A program made the translations under genes and the position numbers. 64,000 nucleotides of DNA, taken from Streptomyces sp. YIM 130001. GTDB lineage: Bacteria > Actinomycetota > Actinomycetes > Streptomycetales > Streptomycetaceae. This document shows, piece after piece, positions 43,752-52,496 of the stretch (the stretch's first letter is position 1; every line of letters begins with the position of its first letter). The stretch spans positions 124,001 to 188,000 of the forward strand of contig NZ_KZ984558.1 in the NCBI RefSeq assembly GCF_003574445.1, given 5' to 3'. The notes beneath the pieces are model-generated. The model was not told the DNA's origin. It saw nothing but the letters and a program-made list of their open reading frames with translations, and searched no databases.

Positions 43752-44707
43752 CGAGCGTCGCCGCACCGGGACGTACCCGGGAAACGGAAACGGCCACGCC
43801 GGCGAGCCCCGGCGGCCGGCGAATGAGCCGCAAGCACCGGGAGTGGCTGGCAGCCGGACTCTTCATCCTCCCCGACGGTCTCGGGCTCCTGCTGTTCGTC
43901 GGAATTCCCATGCTGCTCTCCGTCGTTCTCGGCTTCTTCCAGGTCAGTGGATTCGGCAGCTACGAATGGGTCGGATTCGGCAACTATGAGCGGATGTTCC
44001 AGGACCCGATGTTCTGGGAGTCGATGAAGATCACCGGCATCTATGTGGTGGTCCTCGTGCCGGTCCTCTTCTGCGTCAGCCTCGCGCTCGGCCTACTGAT
44101 GAAGCAGCAGCTGCCCGGTAACGGCTTCTTCCGCACCGCACTCTTCCTGCCGTACATGATCAGCCTGGCCGTCGTCGGTCTGCTCTGGAAATTCATGCTC
44201 GACGACCAGGTGGGCGTGGTGAACCAGTCACTACGCGCCCTGGGAATGGAGGGCGAGTCATGGCTCGGCGAACCGACCCTCGCACTCGCCACGGTCATCG
44301 CCATCATGGTCTGGGTCATGATGGGCTACTACATGATCATTTTCCTCGCCGGTCTGCAGGAAATCCCCAAGGAGTACTACGAGGCGGCGCGGATCGACGG
44401 TGCCGGGCCATGGACCCAATTCCGTTCCATCACCTGGCCGTTGCTCAAACCCACCAGCTTCTTCGTCCTCATCATGTCCACCGTCGCCGCCATGACCGGC
44501 GGCCTGGACCTGATCTTCACCATGACGGCGGGCGGTCCCGCGAACGGCACTTCGCTCGCGATCTACTACATCTACACCCAGGCCTTCGGATTCGGCGAGT
44601 ACGGCTACGCATCGGCGATGGGCTCTTTCCTCGTCCTGGTCATGGTGCTGTTCTCCGCCGTCATCTTCAAGGTGACCGGGAGCGGGAGGTTCGACGATGA
44701 CCGCTAG
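43748..44707 (+). CDS. CUT1 sugar ABC transporter permease (MalF-like)
   Basis: A 319-aa integral membrane protein with six predicted spans. The EAA loop EYYEAARIDGAGPWTQFRSITWPLLKP, which docks the ATPase, marks it as a sugar importer permease. ATG 43748 overlaps the binding-protein stop; its 3' end overlaps the second permease by 11 nt. Confidence 0.9.
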   Translation: MTSVAAPGRTRETETATPASPGGRRMSRKHREWLAAGLFILPDGLGLLLFVGIPMLLSVVLGFFQVSGFGSYEWVGFGNYERMFQDPMFWESMKITGIYVVVLVPVLFCVSLALGLLMKQQLPGNGFFRTALFLPYMISLAVVGLLWKFMLDDQVGVVNQSLRALGMEGESWLGEPTLALATVIAIMVWVMMGYYMIIFLAGLQEIPKEYYEAARIDGAGPWTQFRSITWPLLKPTSFFVLIMSTVAAMTGGLDLIFTMTAGGPANGTSLAIYYIYTQAFGFGEYGYASAMGSFLVLVMVLFSAVIFKVTGSGRFDDDR

Positions 44708-45536
44708 CAATCCGGTCGCCACCCGCCGGCGGTTCACCGGCCGGGCCGGCCTCACCGCACTCGCGGTCGTGATGTCGGTCGTGACCATCTTCCCGTTCCT
44801 GTGGATGATCACGTCCTCGTTCAAGACCCGCGCCACGGTGAACGACGGAAAACTCATCCCCACCGACTTCACCTTCGACAATTTCGTCTACGTCTTCACC
44901 GAGGTCGACTTCGGGCGCTACCTCTTCAACAGCTTCTTCGTCTCCGTCGTCATCACCGTGGTGGCTCTCTTCTTCCACTCGATGGCGGCCTATGCGCTGG
45001 CCCGACTGCGCTTTCCCGGCCGGGAGAAGATCTTTACCCTGATCTTCGCCACCCTGCTGATCACCGCCCCCGTCGTACTCATTCCGCTGTTCATGGTCGT
45101 CCGCCAAATGGGGATGCTGGACAGTTATGCCGGGCTCATCGTCCCCGCCATCTTCAACGCGTTCGGGATCTTCCTGCTCCGGCAGTTCTATCTCGGCTTT
45201 CCGCGTGAACTCGAAGAAGCGGCGATCGTCGACGGATGCAGTCACTGGCGCGTCTACTGGAGCGTCGTCCTGCCGATGTCCCGGCCCATTCTCTCGGCCT
45301 TGGCGATCTTCTTCTTCCTGGCGAACTGGAACGCGTTCGTCTGGCCCCTGGTCGTCACCACCGACCCGAAGCTCCAGGTCGTCCAGACGGCCATCGCCCA
45401 GTTCGCCAGCCAGAGTTCGTCGAACTACAACTACATTCTGGCCGGCACGATGGTCGCCGCCATTCCCATGATCGCCGTATTCGTCGTGTTCCAGCGCCAG
45501 ATGGTCGAGTCCATCAAGACCTCCGGCCTGAAGTGA
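44697..45536 (+). CDS. CUT1 sugar ABC transporter permease (MalG-like)
   Basis: A 279-aa membrane protein with six predicted spans and EAA motif ELEEAAIVDGCSHWRVYWSVVLPMSRP. It pairs with the preceding permease. No ATPase gene follows; streptomycete CUT1 importers generally share the MsiK ATPase, which is presumed to energise this one. Confidence 0.9.
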   Translation: MTASNPVATRRRFTGRAGLTALAVVMSVVTIFPFLWMITSSFKTRATVNDGKLIPTDFTFDNFVYVFTEVDFGRYLFNSFFVSVVITVVALFFHSMAAYALARLRFPGREKIFTLIFATLLITAPVVLIPLFMVVRQMGMLDSYAGLIVPAIFNAFGIFLLRQFYLGFPRELEEAAIVDGCSHWRVYWSVVLPMSRPILSALAIFFFLANWNAFVWPLVVTTDPKLQVVQTAIAQFASQSSSNYNYILAGTMVAAIPMIAVFVVFQRQMVESIKTSGLK

Positions 45537-45596
45537 CGCCGACGGCCACCGCACCAGGCACCGCCGCGAAACCCACCACGCATTTGGAGGCCATAC

Positions 45597-47015
45597 ATGG
45601 CACGCATCGGTCTGCTGTCCATCTCCGACGGCCGGGACTACGTACAGCGCGACGTACGTGAGCACGTGACCCGCGCCGCCCGGGAACTGGCAGCGATGCT
45701 GGTCGAGGCCGGACACGAGGTCGTGACCGCACCCGAGCACGTCGAGTCCAACGTCCTCGCCACCTCCCAGGCCCGCCATCTCGCGGACCAGCACGTGGAT
45801 CTGACGATCTTTCACCACTCGGTGTGGACCTTCCCGCACTTCACCATGCTGGCCGCCGAGGCCACACCCGGACCGATCCTGATGGTCGCGAACATCGACC
45901 CGCAGTACCCGGGCATGGTCGGCATGCTGGCCGGCGGCGGTGGCCTCGACCAGATAGGCCGTGTCCACTCCCGCGCCTGGGGGGACGTGCACGACCCCGC
46001 CACGCGCAGCCGCATCCTCTCCCAGGTCAGGGCCGGCGCCGCCGTCCAGGGCCTGCGCGGATCCACCTTCGGCCGGATCGGCGGACGCCCGATGGGGATG
46101 TACACCGCCACCGCCAACACCGACCAGTGGATGAAGATCTTCGGCGTCGACGTCGAGGAGATCGACCAGTGGGAGGTGGTACGCCGCGCCGAGAACGCCG
46201 ACGCGTCCCTGGTCAAACAGGGCCGCCTCTGGCTGGAACAGAACTCCGCGGGCGTCCACTACGACGGCGACCGGCTCACCCCGGAGCTCCTGGAACGCCA
46301 GATCCGCTCCTACTACGCGATGAAGGAACTCATCGCCGAATGGAACCTGGACTTCTCCGGCATCAAGGGCCAGCCCGAACTCACCGCCAACTTCGCCACC
46401 ATGGACGTCGCCGAGGCCTTCCTGAACGACCCCTACGACTGGGAAGGGCCGAAGGAAACCCATGTCACCGCCACCGAGGCGGACATGGACGGCGCCCTCA
46501 CCATGCAGCTCCTGAAGCTGCTCACCGGCGACCCGGTCCTGTTCGCCGACGTGCGCCACTACCACCAGGACAAGGACGTCTGGGACCTCTGCAACTCCGG
46601 CCAGCACGCCACCTGGTACGCCGCCCGCTCCGACGACCCGCTGGAGAACCTCGCCAAGGTCAACTTCCTGCCCGAGGTGTTCTACTTCCCCGCCGGCGGT
46701 GCCTCCGTGCAACACCTCGCCGCCCCGGGCGACCTCACCTTCGCCCGACTGACCCGGGCCGACAGCGAGTACCGCATGCACGTCATGCGCGGATCGTTCG
46801 AGAACTACGACGCCGCGACCAACGAGCAGATGATGCGCGCCTCCACCTGGGAGTGGCCGCACGCCTTCGCCCGCCTGAACGCACCCGCCGAGGAGTTCCT
46901 GACCAGGTTCGGGTCCAACCACATCCACGCCGTGCCCGGCGACCACGTCGCCGACCTGCGCGCAGTCTGCGACCAACTCGGTATCCGTTATGACGGCTTC
47001 GGGGACGCGGCCTAG
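45597..47015 (+). CDS. L-fucose/D-arabinose isomerase-like sugar isomerase
   Basis: A 472-aa aldose-ketose isomerase of the FucI/AraA fold. The probable Mn-binding residues are Glu294 (ATEADMDGALTM) and Asp318 (FADVRHYHQD), 24 residues apart as in E. coli FucI, with a His in SNHIHAVPGDH (442-444). It is shorter than FucI (about 590 aa) and belongs to the compact COG2407-like group. FucI enzymes also convert D-arabinose to D-ribulose. With an FGGY kinase and a GH172 hydrolase nearby and no aldolase, D-arabinose is a reasonable substrate, but this is inferred. Confidence 0.78.
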   Translation: MARIGLLSISDGRDYVQRDVREHVTRAARELAAMLVEAGHEVVTAPEHVESNVLATSQARHLADQHVDLTIFHHSVWTFPHFTMLAAEATPGPILMVANIDPQYPGMVGMLAGGGGLDQIGRVHSRAWGDVHDPATRSRILSQVRAGAAVQGLRGSTFGRIGGRPMGMYTATANTDQWMKIFGVDVEEIDQWEVVRRAENADASLVKQGRLWLEQNSAGVHYDGDRLTPELLERQIRSYYAMKELIAEWNLDFSGIKGQPELTANFATMDVAEAFLNDPYDWEGPKETHVTATEADMDGALTMQLLKLLTGDPVLFADVRHYHQDKDVWDLCNSGQHATWYAARSDDPLENLAKVNFLPEVFYFPAGGASVQHLAAPGDLTFARLTRADSEYRMHVMRGSFENYDAATNEQMMRASTWEWPHAFARLNAPAEEFLTRFGSNHIHAVPGDHVADLRAVCDQLGIRYDGFGDAA

Positions 47016-47043
47016 AGCGCACACCCCCGCTCCAGCTCCCGTC

Positions 47044-47081
47044 GCGCGGGGCGGAGCCCCTCACCGGGGCCCGCCCCGCGC
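47044..47081. terminator. Strong intercistronic hairpin
   Basis: GCGCGGGGCGG (47044-47054) pairs perfectly with CCGCCCCGCGC (47071-47081), and an inner GCCCC/GGGGC stem closes a 5-nt loop. It lies between the isomerase gene and the second importer. It may terminate part of the transcripts or protect the upstream mRNA from decay. Confidence 0.65.
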
Positions 47082-47112
47082 CCCGACTCACGGAAGGCGA
47101 GCCCATCCGGCC

Positions 47113-48747
47113 ATGACCACCGAAGTGCCGCCCGCGCCACCGCTGCTCGCGATGCGCGGCATAGCCAAGTCCTTCCCCGGCGTACGCGCCCTCAAGGGCG
47201 TCGACCTGACCGTGCACTCCGGCGAGGTGGTGGCACTGCTCGGCGAGAACGGTGCCGGGAAGTCCACCCTGATGAACGTCCTCGCCGGAGTGCACTCCGA
47301 CTACGAAGGGGTCATCGAACGCGACGGAGAGCGCGTCGACATCCACCGTCCCAAGGACGCCGCCCGACACGGCATCGGCATGATCCACCAGGAGCTCAAC
47401 CTGGTCCCGGAACTCTCCGCCGCCGAGAACATCCTCCTCGGCCGTGAGCCCCGAACCGGCCGCGGCACGGTGGACCGCAAGGCGATGGACCGCCGGGCCG
47501 CGGAACTGCTCGCGGGACTCGGGCTCGATACTCCGCCGCGCCGGCTCGTCAAGGACTGCCGGATCGCCGAGCAGCAACTCATCGAGGTCGCGAAGGCCCT
47601 CAGCCTGAACGTCCGCGTCCTGGTCATGGACGAGCCGACCTCCGCCCTCGCGGACGCCGAGGTACGCAGCCTGTTCGCCGTCATCCGCGACCTCACCGCA
47701 CAGGGCGTCGGCGTCATCTACATCTCCCACCGGCTCGAGGAGCTGGAGGCCATCGCCGACACCGTCACCGTGCTCCGCGACGGCACCCACGCGGGCCACC
47801 GCGCGACGGCCGACACCACCCGCGCCGAACTGATCCGCCTGATGGTCGGCCGGCCCCTCGGCGAACTCTTCCCGCGCCGCCCCGAGCAGCACAGCGACGG
47901 ACCCGTACGCCTTCAGGTCGACGGCCTCACCCACCCGAACCGGTCCGGCGGGCCCTCCCTGCACGGCATCGACCTCACGGTGCGGGCCGGCGAGATCGTC
48001 GGCCTCGCCGGACTCATGGGCGCCGGGCGCAGCGAAGTCCTGCAGGCCGTCTTCGGCGACTACGGCCCGCGCGTGCGAGGCAGGTTCACGCTCGACGACA
48101 AGCCGTACCACCCTCGTACGCCGGGCCAGGCGATCCGCCGCGGGCTCGCCCTGGTGGCCGAGGACCGCAAGGAACAGAGCCTCGTCCTCGGCAACACCGT
48201 GCGCTTCAACGGCTCCCTGGCGGCCCTGGCCCGCTACCGGACAGCCTGGCGGACCCTGAGCCGCAGACGCGAACGGGCCGATGTCGCCGCCCAGGTGACG
48301 AGCCTGAAGGTGAAGACCCCGGGTCTCGAGGCGACGGTGAGCGACCTCTCCGGCGGCAACCAGCAGAAGGTCGTACTCGCCCGGTGCCTGCTCACCGAAC
48401 CCAGTGTGCTGCTCATGGACGAACCCACCCGCGGCATCGACGTCGGCGCCAAGGCCGAGATCCACGCCCTGATGGACCGGCTCGCCGCCCAGGGCACCGC
48501 CATCGTCGCCGTCTCCTCCGAACTGCCGGAACTCATCGGCATGTGCGACCGGATCCTGGTGCTCTGCGAAGGCCGCCTCACCGGCGAGTTCCACCGCGAC
48601 CCGGCGCAGGGACCCGAGGCCACCCAGGAAGCGATCCTCACCGCCGCGATGGCCCGCGAGACGGTCACGGACGAACAGGCAGCGGTGATCGCGGAACACC
48701 GCATCACGCACACGGAAGCCCCAGACGACGGGAGGCGGGATGACTGA
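47113..48747 (+). CDS. CUT2 sugar ABC transporter ATPase (RbsA-like)
   Basis: A 544-aa protein with two fused ABC domains. The first has Walker A GENGAGKST, QQLIEVAKAL and VMDEPTSAL. The second has the degenerate GLMGAGRSEV and intact LSGGNQQKV and MDEPTRGIDVGAK, the usual RbsA/XylG/AraG pattern. ATG 47113 is chosen by alignment; no strong ribosome binding site is seen. It overlaps the permease gene by 8 nt. CUT2 systems import monosaccharides, often pentoses. Confidence 0.92.
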   Translation: MTTEVPPAPPLLAMRGIAKSFPGVRALKGVDLTVHSGEVVALLGENGAGKSTLMNVLAGVHSDYEGVIERDGERVDIHRPKDAARHGIGMIHQELNLVPELSAAENILLGREPRTGRGTVDRKAMDRRAAELLAGLGLDTPPRRLVKDCRIAEQQLIEVAKALSLNVRVLVMDEPTSALADAEVRSLFAVIRDLTAQGVGVIYISHRLEELEAIADTVTVLRDGTHAGHRATADTTRAELIRLMVGRPLGELFPRRPEQHSDGPVRLQVDGLTHPNRSGGPSLHGIDLTVRAGEIVGLAGLMGAGRSEVLQAVFGDYGPRVRGRFTLDDKPYHPRTPGQAIRRGLALVAEDRKEQSLVLGNTVRFNGSLAALARYRTAWRTLSRRRERADVAAQVTSLKVKTPGLEATVSDLSGGNQQKVVLARCLLTEPSVLLMDEPTRGIDVGAKAEIHALMDRLAAQGTAIVAVSSELPELIGMCDRILVLCEGRLTGEFHRDPAQGPEATQEAILTAAMARETVTDEQAAVIAEHRITHTEAPDDGRRDD

Positions 48748-49840
48748 CACCCTTCTCGATCAGGCGAAGAACGACGGCCCCGACGTGCGCACCCGCGCGA
48801 AGCGTCTGCTGCCCTGGCTCGGCTCGCTGCAGAGCTACATCGGCCTCGTCCTCATCGTCGCCATCGGCATCGCCACCCAGGGCGACACCTTCCTGGACCA
48901 GACCAACCTCACCAACGCGGTGGGCAACTTCGCCTCCCGCGGCATCCTCGCCGTCGGTGTCACGCTCGTCATCCTCACCGCCGGCATCGACCTGTCGGTC
49001 GGCTCCCTGCTCGGCTTCGCCTCGATGGCCTCGGCCATGATGGTCGCCAACCACGACATGCCCGTGTGGCAGATCGTCCCGCTGTGCATGCTGATCGGCG
49101 CGGCCTTCGGCTTCGTCAACGGCGTCGGCACCTCGGTCCTGAGGATCCAGTCGTTCGTGATGACCCTCGCGATGCTCTCCATCGCCCGCGGCCTCGACAG
49201 ACAGATGTCCGACAACCAGTCCGTCGGCACGACCGTCGCCGGGCCCGACGGGAAACTCACCGAGAACGCCGAGGCGTTCCAGAGCCTCGGCACGCCGGGA
49301 CACAACGTCGGCGTCGGATTCCTCGGACCCGACGGCGTGTACTACCCGGTGCTCGCCTTCGTCATCGTGTGCGTCGTCTTCCACCTGATCCTGTCGCGCA
49401 CCGCCTTCGGCCGGCACATCTACGCGGTCGGCGGCAACCCGACGGCCGCCCGGCTCTCCGGCATCAACGTCACCCTGGTCGTCATCGCCGTCTTCACCCT
49501 CTCCGGCATGCTCGCCGGATTCGCCGGCCCGATCGACGCCGCCTACTCGGTGTCAGCCGACCCTCAGGCCGGAAACACCTACGAACTCGACGCCATCGCC
49601 GCGGCCGTCATCGGCGGCGCCTCGCTCGCCGGCGGCAAGGGCACCATCATCGGCACCTTCGTCGGCGCCCTGATCCTCACCCTGCTCGACAACGTCCTCG
49701 GCCTGAATGCCGTCAGCGACAACTGGCAGCTGGTCATCAAGGGACTCATCGTCGTCGTCGCCGTGGTCCTGCAGCGCCCCGAGCTGCTGCGCACCCTGCG
49801 GAACCGACTCACCCCGGCTCGAAAGGACTCCGCCGCATGA
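48740..49840 (+). CDS. CUT2 sugar ABC transporter permease (RbsC-like)
   Basis: A 366-aa membrane protein of the ribose/xylose permease family with about 8-10 spans. Family blocks are TLVILTAGIDLSVGS, GNPTAARLSGINV and AAVIGGASLAGGKGTIIGTFVGALI. An insert of about 45 residues after the span-4 region (MSDNQSVGTTVAGPDGKL...) resembles the periplasmic loop of related permeases. It overlaps the ATPase and binding-protein genes. Confidence 0.92.
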   Translation: MTDTLLDQAKNDGPDVRTRAKRLLPWLGSLQSYIGLVLIVAIGIATQGDTFLDQTNLTNAVGNFASRGILAVGVTLVILTAGIDLSVGSLLGFASMASAMMVANHDMPVWQIVPLCMLIGAAFGFVNGVGTSVLRIQSFVMTLAMLSIARGLDRQMSDNQSVGTTVAGPDGKLTENAEAFQSLGTPGHNVGVGFLGPDGVYYPVLAFVIVCVVFHLILSRTAFGRHIYAVGGNPTAARLSGINVTLVVIAVFTLSGMLAGFAGPIDAAYSVSADPQAGNTYELDAIAAAVIGGASLAGGKGTIIGTFVGALILTLLDNVLGLNAVSDNWQLVIKGLIVVVAVVLQRPELLRTLRNRLTPARKDSAA

Positions 49841-50865
49841 CCCTCACACCACGCACCGGAAAGTCGCCACGTCCCGCGAAGGCCCTGGCCGCAGCGACCG
49901 CCCTGGCCGCCTCCGCCGCCCTCTGCGCGGGCTGCGCATCGAAGACCGACGACGGCGGGGGCTCGTCCGGCAAGGACGGCGACGGCACCTTCACCATCGG
50001 CTACGCCCAGGCCAACAACGCCGAGCCGTACCGGGCCCAGCTCAACAAGCAGCTCGCGTACTACGTGAAGCGGCACAAGAACCTGAAGCTGCTGCCCATC
50101 GCCGACGCCAAACAGGACAACGCCCGTCAGGTCAGCCAGGTACAGCAGTTCATCCAGCAGAAGGTCGACGTCCTCATCGTCTCGCCCAACGAGCCCGACC
50201 CGCTCACCCCGGCCGTCGAACAGGCCTGCCAGGCGAAGATCCCGGTCATCATCCTCGACCGGGCCGTCAAGACCGACTGCTACGACGCATTCATCGGCGG
50301 TGACAACTTCCAGATCGGCAAGAAGGCCGGCGAGGCCGCCATCAAGGCGCTCCCGGACGGCGGCAATGTCGCCGAGATCCGCGGACTGCTCTCCACCGAC
50401 CCGCAGAAGCAGCGCCACAAGGGATTCGCCGCCGCGCTGAAGGGCCACGACGACATCAAGGTGGTCGAGCAGCGCGAGGGCAAATGGCTGCAGCCGGAAG
50501 GCACGAAGATCATGCAGCAGTGGCTGCAGCGCGGCACGAAGATCGACCTGGTGTACTCGCACAACGACCCGATGGCGATCGGCGCCCAGTCCGCCGCGTC
50601 CGGAGCGGGCAAGGCCAAGGACATCAAGTTCATCGGCATCGACGGACTCGCCATCCCCGACGGCGGCATCCGCGCCGTCCAGCAGGGCAAGATGATCGCC
50701 ACCTACCTCTACCCGACCGGCGCCGAGGAGGCGGCCGAGACGGCCGCGAAACTGGCCGAGGGCAAGAAGGTGGAGAAGAAGCAGACCCTCGACACCACCG
50801 AGATCACCAAGTCCAACGCCGAGGACGTGTACGGCCGTTACGACATGACGAAGAAGACCGGCTGA
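49837..50865 (+). CDS. CUT2 sugar-binding lipoprotein (RbsB-like)
   Basis: A 342-aa lipoprotein. The signal core ends in lipobox ALCAGC, followed by a Gly/Ser linker. The mature part is a family 2 periplasmic binding protein (FTIGYAQANNAEPYRAQL, VSPNEPDPLTPAVEQACQAKIPVIILDR, SHNDPMAIGAQSA, FIGIDGL). ATG 49837 overlaps the permease stop (ATGA) and follows GAAAGGA. It delivers a mono- or small oligosaccharide to the RbsC-like permease. Confidence 0.92.
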   Translation: MTLTPRTGKSPRPAKALAAATALAASAALCAGCASKTDDGGGSSGKDGDGTFTIGYAQANNAEPYRAQLNKQLAYYVKRHKNLKLLPIADAKQDNARQVSQVQQFIQQKVDVLIVSPNEPDPLTPAVEQACQAKIPVIILDRAVKTDCYDAFIGGDNFQIGKKAGEAAIKALPDGGNVAEIRGLLSTDPQKQRHKGFAAALKGHDDIKVVEQREGKWLQPEGTKIMQQWLQRGTKIDLVYSHNDPMAIGAQSAASGAGKAKDIKFIGIDGLAIPDGGIRAVQQGKMIATYLYPTGAEEAAETAAKLAEGKKVEKKQTLDTTEITKSNAEDVYGRYDMTKKTG

Positions 50866-50913
50866 TCCGGCCGGCCCGAGTCAGCCCGCACTCACCAGCC
50901 CCTTGGGACCTTC

Positions 50914-52410
50914 ATGACCCTGATCCTCGGCATCGACATCGGCACGTCCTCGTCCAAGGGCGTCCTCACCCGCCCTGACGGCACCCTGGTCACCCAGGCC
51001 GTACGCGAACACGCCACCGACACTCCGTTCCCCGGACGTGTGGAGCACGACGCGGAACGCGTGTGGTGGTCCGACTTCGTGGCGCTGGCACGGGAGTTGA
51101 CCACCGCGGCGGCGGCCTCGGGCGAGCGCGTGAGCGCGCTCGGCATCAGCGGCATCGGCCCCTGCCTGCTGCCCGTCGGCGCGGCCGGCACCCCACTGCG
51201 CCCGGCGATCCTGTACGGAGTCGACACCCGGGCCGGCGACCAGATCGCCGCACAGACCGCGCGCTACGGCCAGGACCGCATCGCCGCCCGCTGCGGCTCC
51301 GTCCTCACCAGCCAGGCCATCGGCCCCAAACTCCAGTGGCTGCGCGAACGCGAGCCCGACATCTACGGCGCCACCTCCCGCTGGTACATGGCCAGTTCCT
51401 GGCTCGCGCACCGCCTCACGGGCGCCTATGTGCTCGACCACCACTCGGCCAGCCAGTGCACGCCGCTCTACGATCTGCACACCAACAGCTGGATCGAGGA
51501 CTGGTGCGAGGAGATCGCGCCGGGTCTCGAATGGCCCGAACTCGTCTGGCCGGCCGACGTGGTGGGCGAGGTGACCGCCGATGCCGCCGCCGTCACCGGC
51601 ATCCCCGCCGGGACCCCGGTCGTCGCCGGCACCGTCGACGCATGGGCGGAGGCGACGGCGGTCGGCGCCACCCGGCCGGGCGACCTGATGCTGATGTACG
51701 GCACCACGATGTTCCTCGTGAACTTCACCGCCCAGCCGGTCTCCAGCACCAAACTCTGGGGAACCACCGGCGCATTCCCCGGCACCTACTGCCTGGCCGG
51801 CGGCATGGCCACGTCGGGCGCGGTCACCGCCTGGCTGCGCGATCTGACCGGCTCCGACTATCCCACCCTCGTCTCCGAGGCGGCCCAAGTCCCGCCCGGC
51901 GCCGAGGGGTTGCTCATGCTGCCGTACTTCGCGGGGGAGCGGTCGCCACTCTTCGACCCGGACGCCCGGGGAGTGGTGCACGGTCTGACGTTGCGTCATG
52001 GGCGGGGCCACCTGTACCGGGCCGCCCTCGAGGGCACCGCCTTCGGCGTACGCCACAACCTCACCGCGGTGACCGAGGCGGGCGGCGACCCGCACCGGCT
52101 GATCGCGGTCGGCGGCGGAGCCCGCGAACTCTGGACGCAGATCGTCTCCGACGTCACCGGCAAACCCCAGCAGGTCCCGCGCCACACCATCGGAGCCGCC
52201 TACGGGGACACCTTCCTCGCGGCGGTCGGCGCGGGCCTCGCGGAACCGGGTGACATCGCATCGTGGAACCCCGTGGAGTCCGTCGTCGAACCGGACCCTT
52301 CCCGCGGCCCGCTCTACGAGGAGCTCTACGGCCACTACCTGGACCTCTACCTGTCCACCCGCGACACCGCACACGCCCTCGCCGCCCGCCAGCACGCCGA
52401 CGCGAACTAG
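50914..52410 (+). CDS. FGGY-family carbohydrate kinase (pentulokinase-like)
   Basis: A 498-aa sugar kinase. The N-terminal phosphate loop is GIDIGTSSSKGVL. The FGGY signature region is GTVDAWAEATAVG (putative catalytic Asp) and the C-terminal AVGGGARELWTQIVSDVTG binds ATP. LPYFAGERSPLFDPDARGV is xylulo-/ribulokinase-like. It lies 48 nt after the CUT2 operon and after the isomerase, so it probably phosphorylates the ketose the isomerase makes (for example D-ribulose to D-ribulose 5-phosphate). Exact substrate is not readable. Confidence 0.85.
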   Translation: MTLILGIDIGTSSSKGVLTRPDGTLVTQAVREHATDTPFPGRVEHDAERVWWSDFVALARELTTAAAASGERVSALGISGIGPCLLPVGAAGTPLRPAILYGVDTRAGDQIAAQTARYGQDRIAARCGSVLTSQAIGPKLQWLREREPDIYGATSRWYMASSWLAHRLTGAYVLDHHSASQCTPLYDLHTNSWIEDWCEEIAPGLEWPELVWPADVVGEVTADAAAVTGIPAGTPVVAGTVDAWAEATAVGATRPGDLMLMYGTTMFLVNFTAQPVSSTKLWGTTGAFPGTYCLAGGMATSGAVTAWLRDLTGSDYPTLVSEAAQVPPGAEGLLMLPYFAGERSPLFDPDARGVVHGLTLRHGRGHLYRAALEGTAFGVRHNLTAVTEAGGDPHRLIAVGGGARELWTQIVSDVTGKPQQVPRHTIGAAYGDTFLAAVGAGLAEPGDIASWNPVESVVEPDPSRGPLYEELYGHYLDLYLSTRDTAHALAARQHADAN

Positions 52411-52496
52411 GAGGTGGCCCCGGCTCGCAGGTGCAGATCTTCCACCGGAACCCCACCCATGCCCGCAACCGGGCCATCCACCGGAGGACTTGAGAC

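Noticed and set aside
44667..47024. Minus-strand open frame of nearly 800 codons opposite the permease and isomerase genes
   Set aside because: The plus strand encodes clear permease and isomerase motifs; the antisense product is acidic low-complexity.
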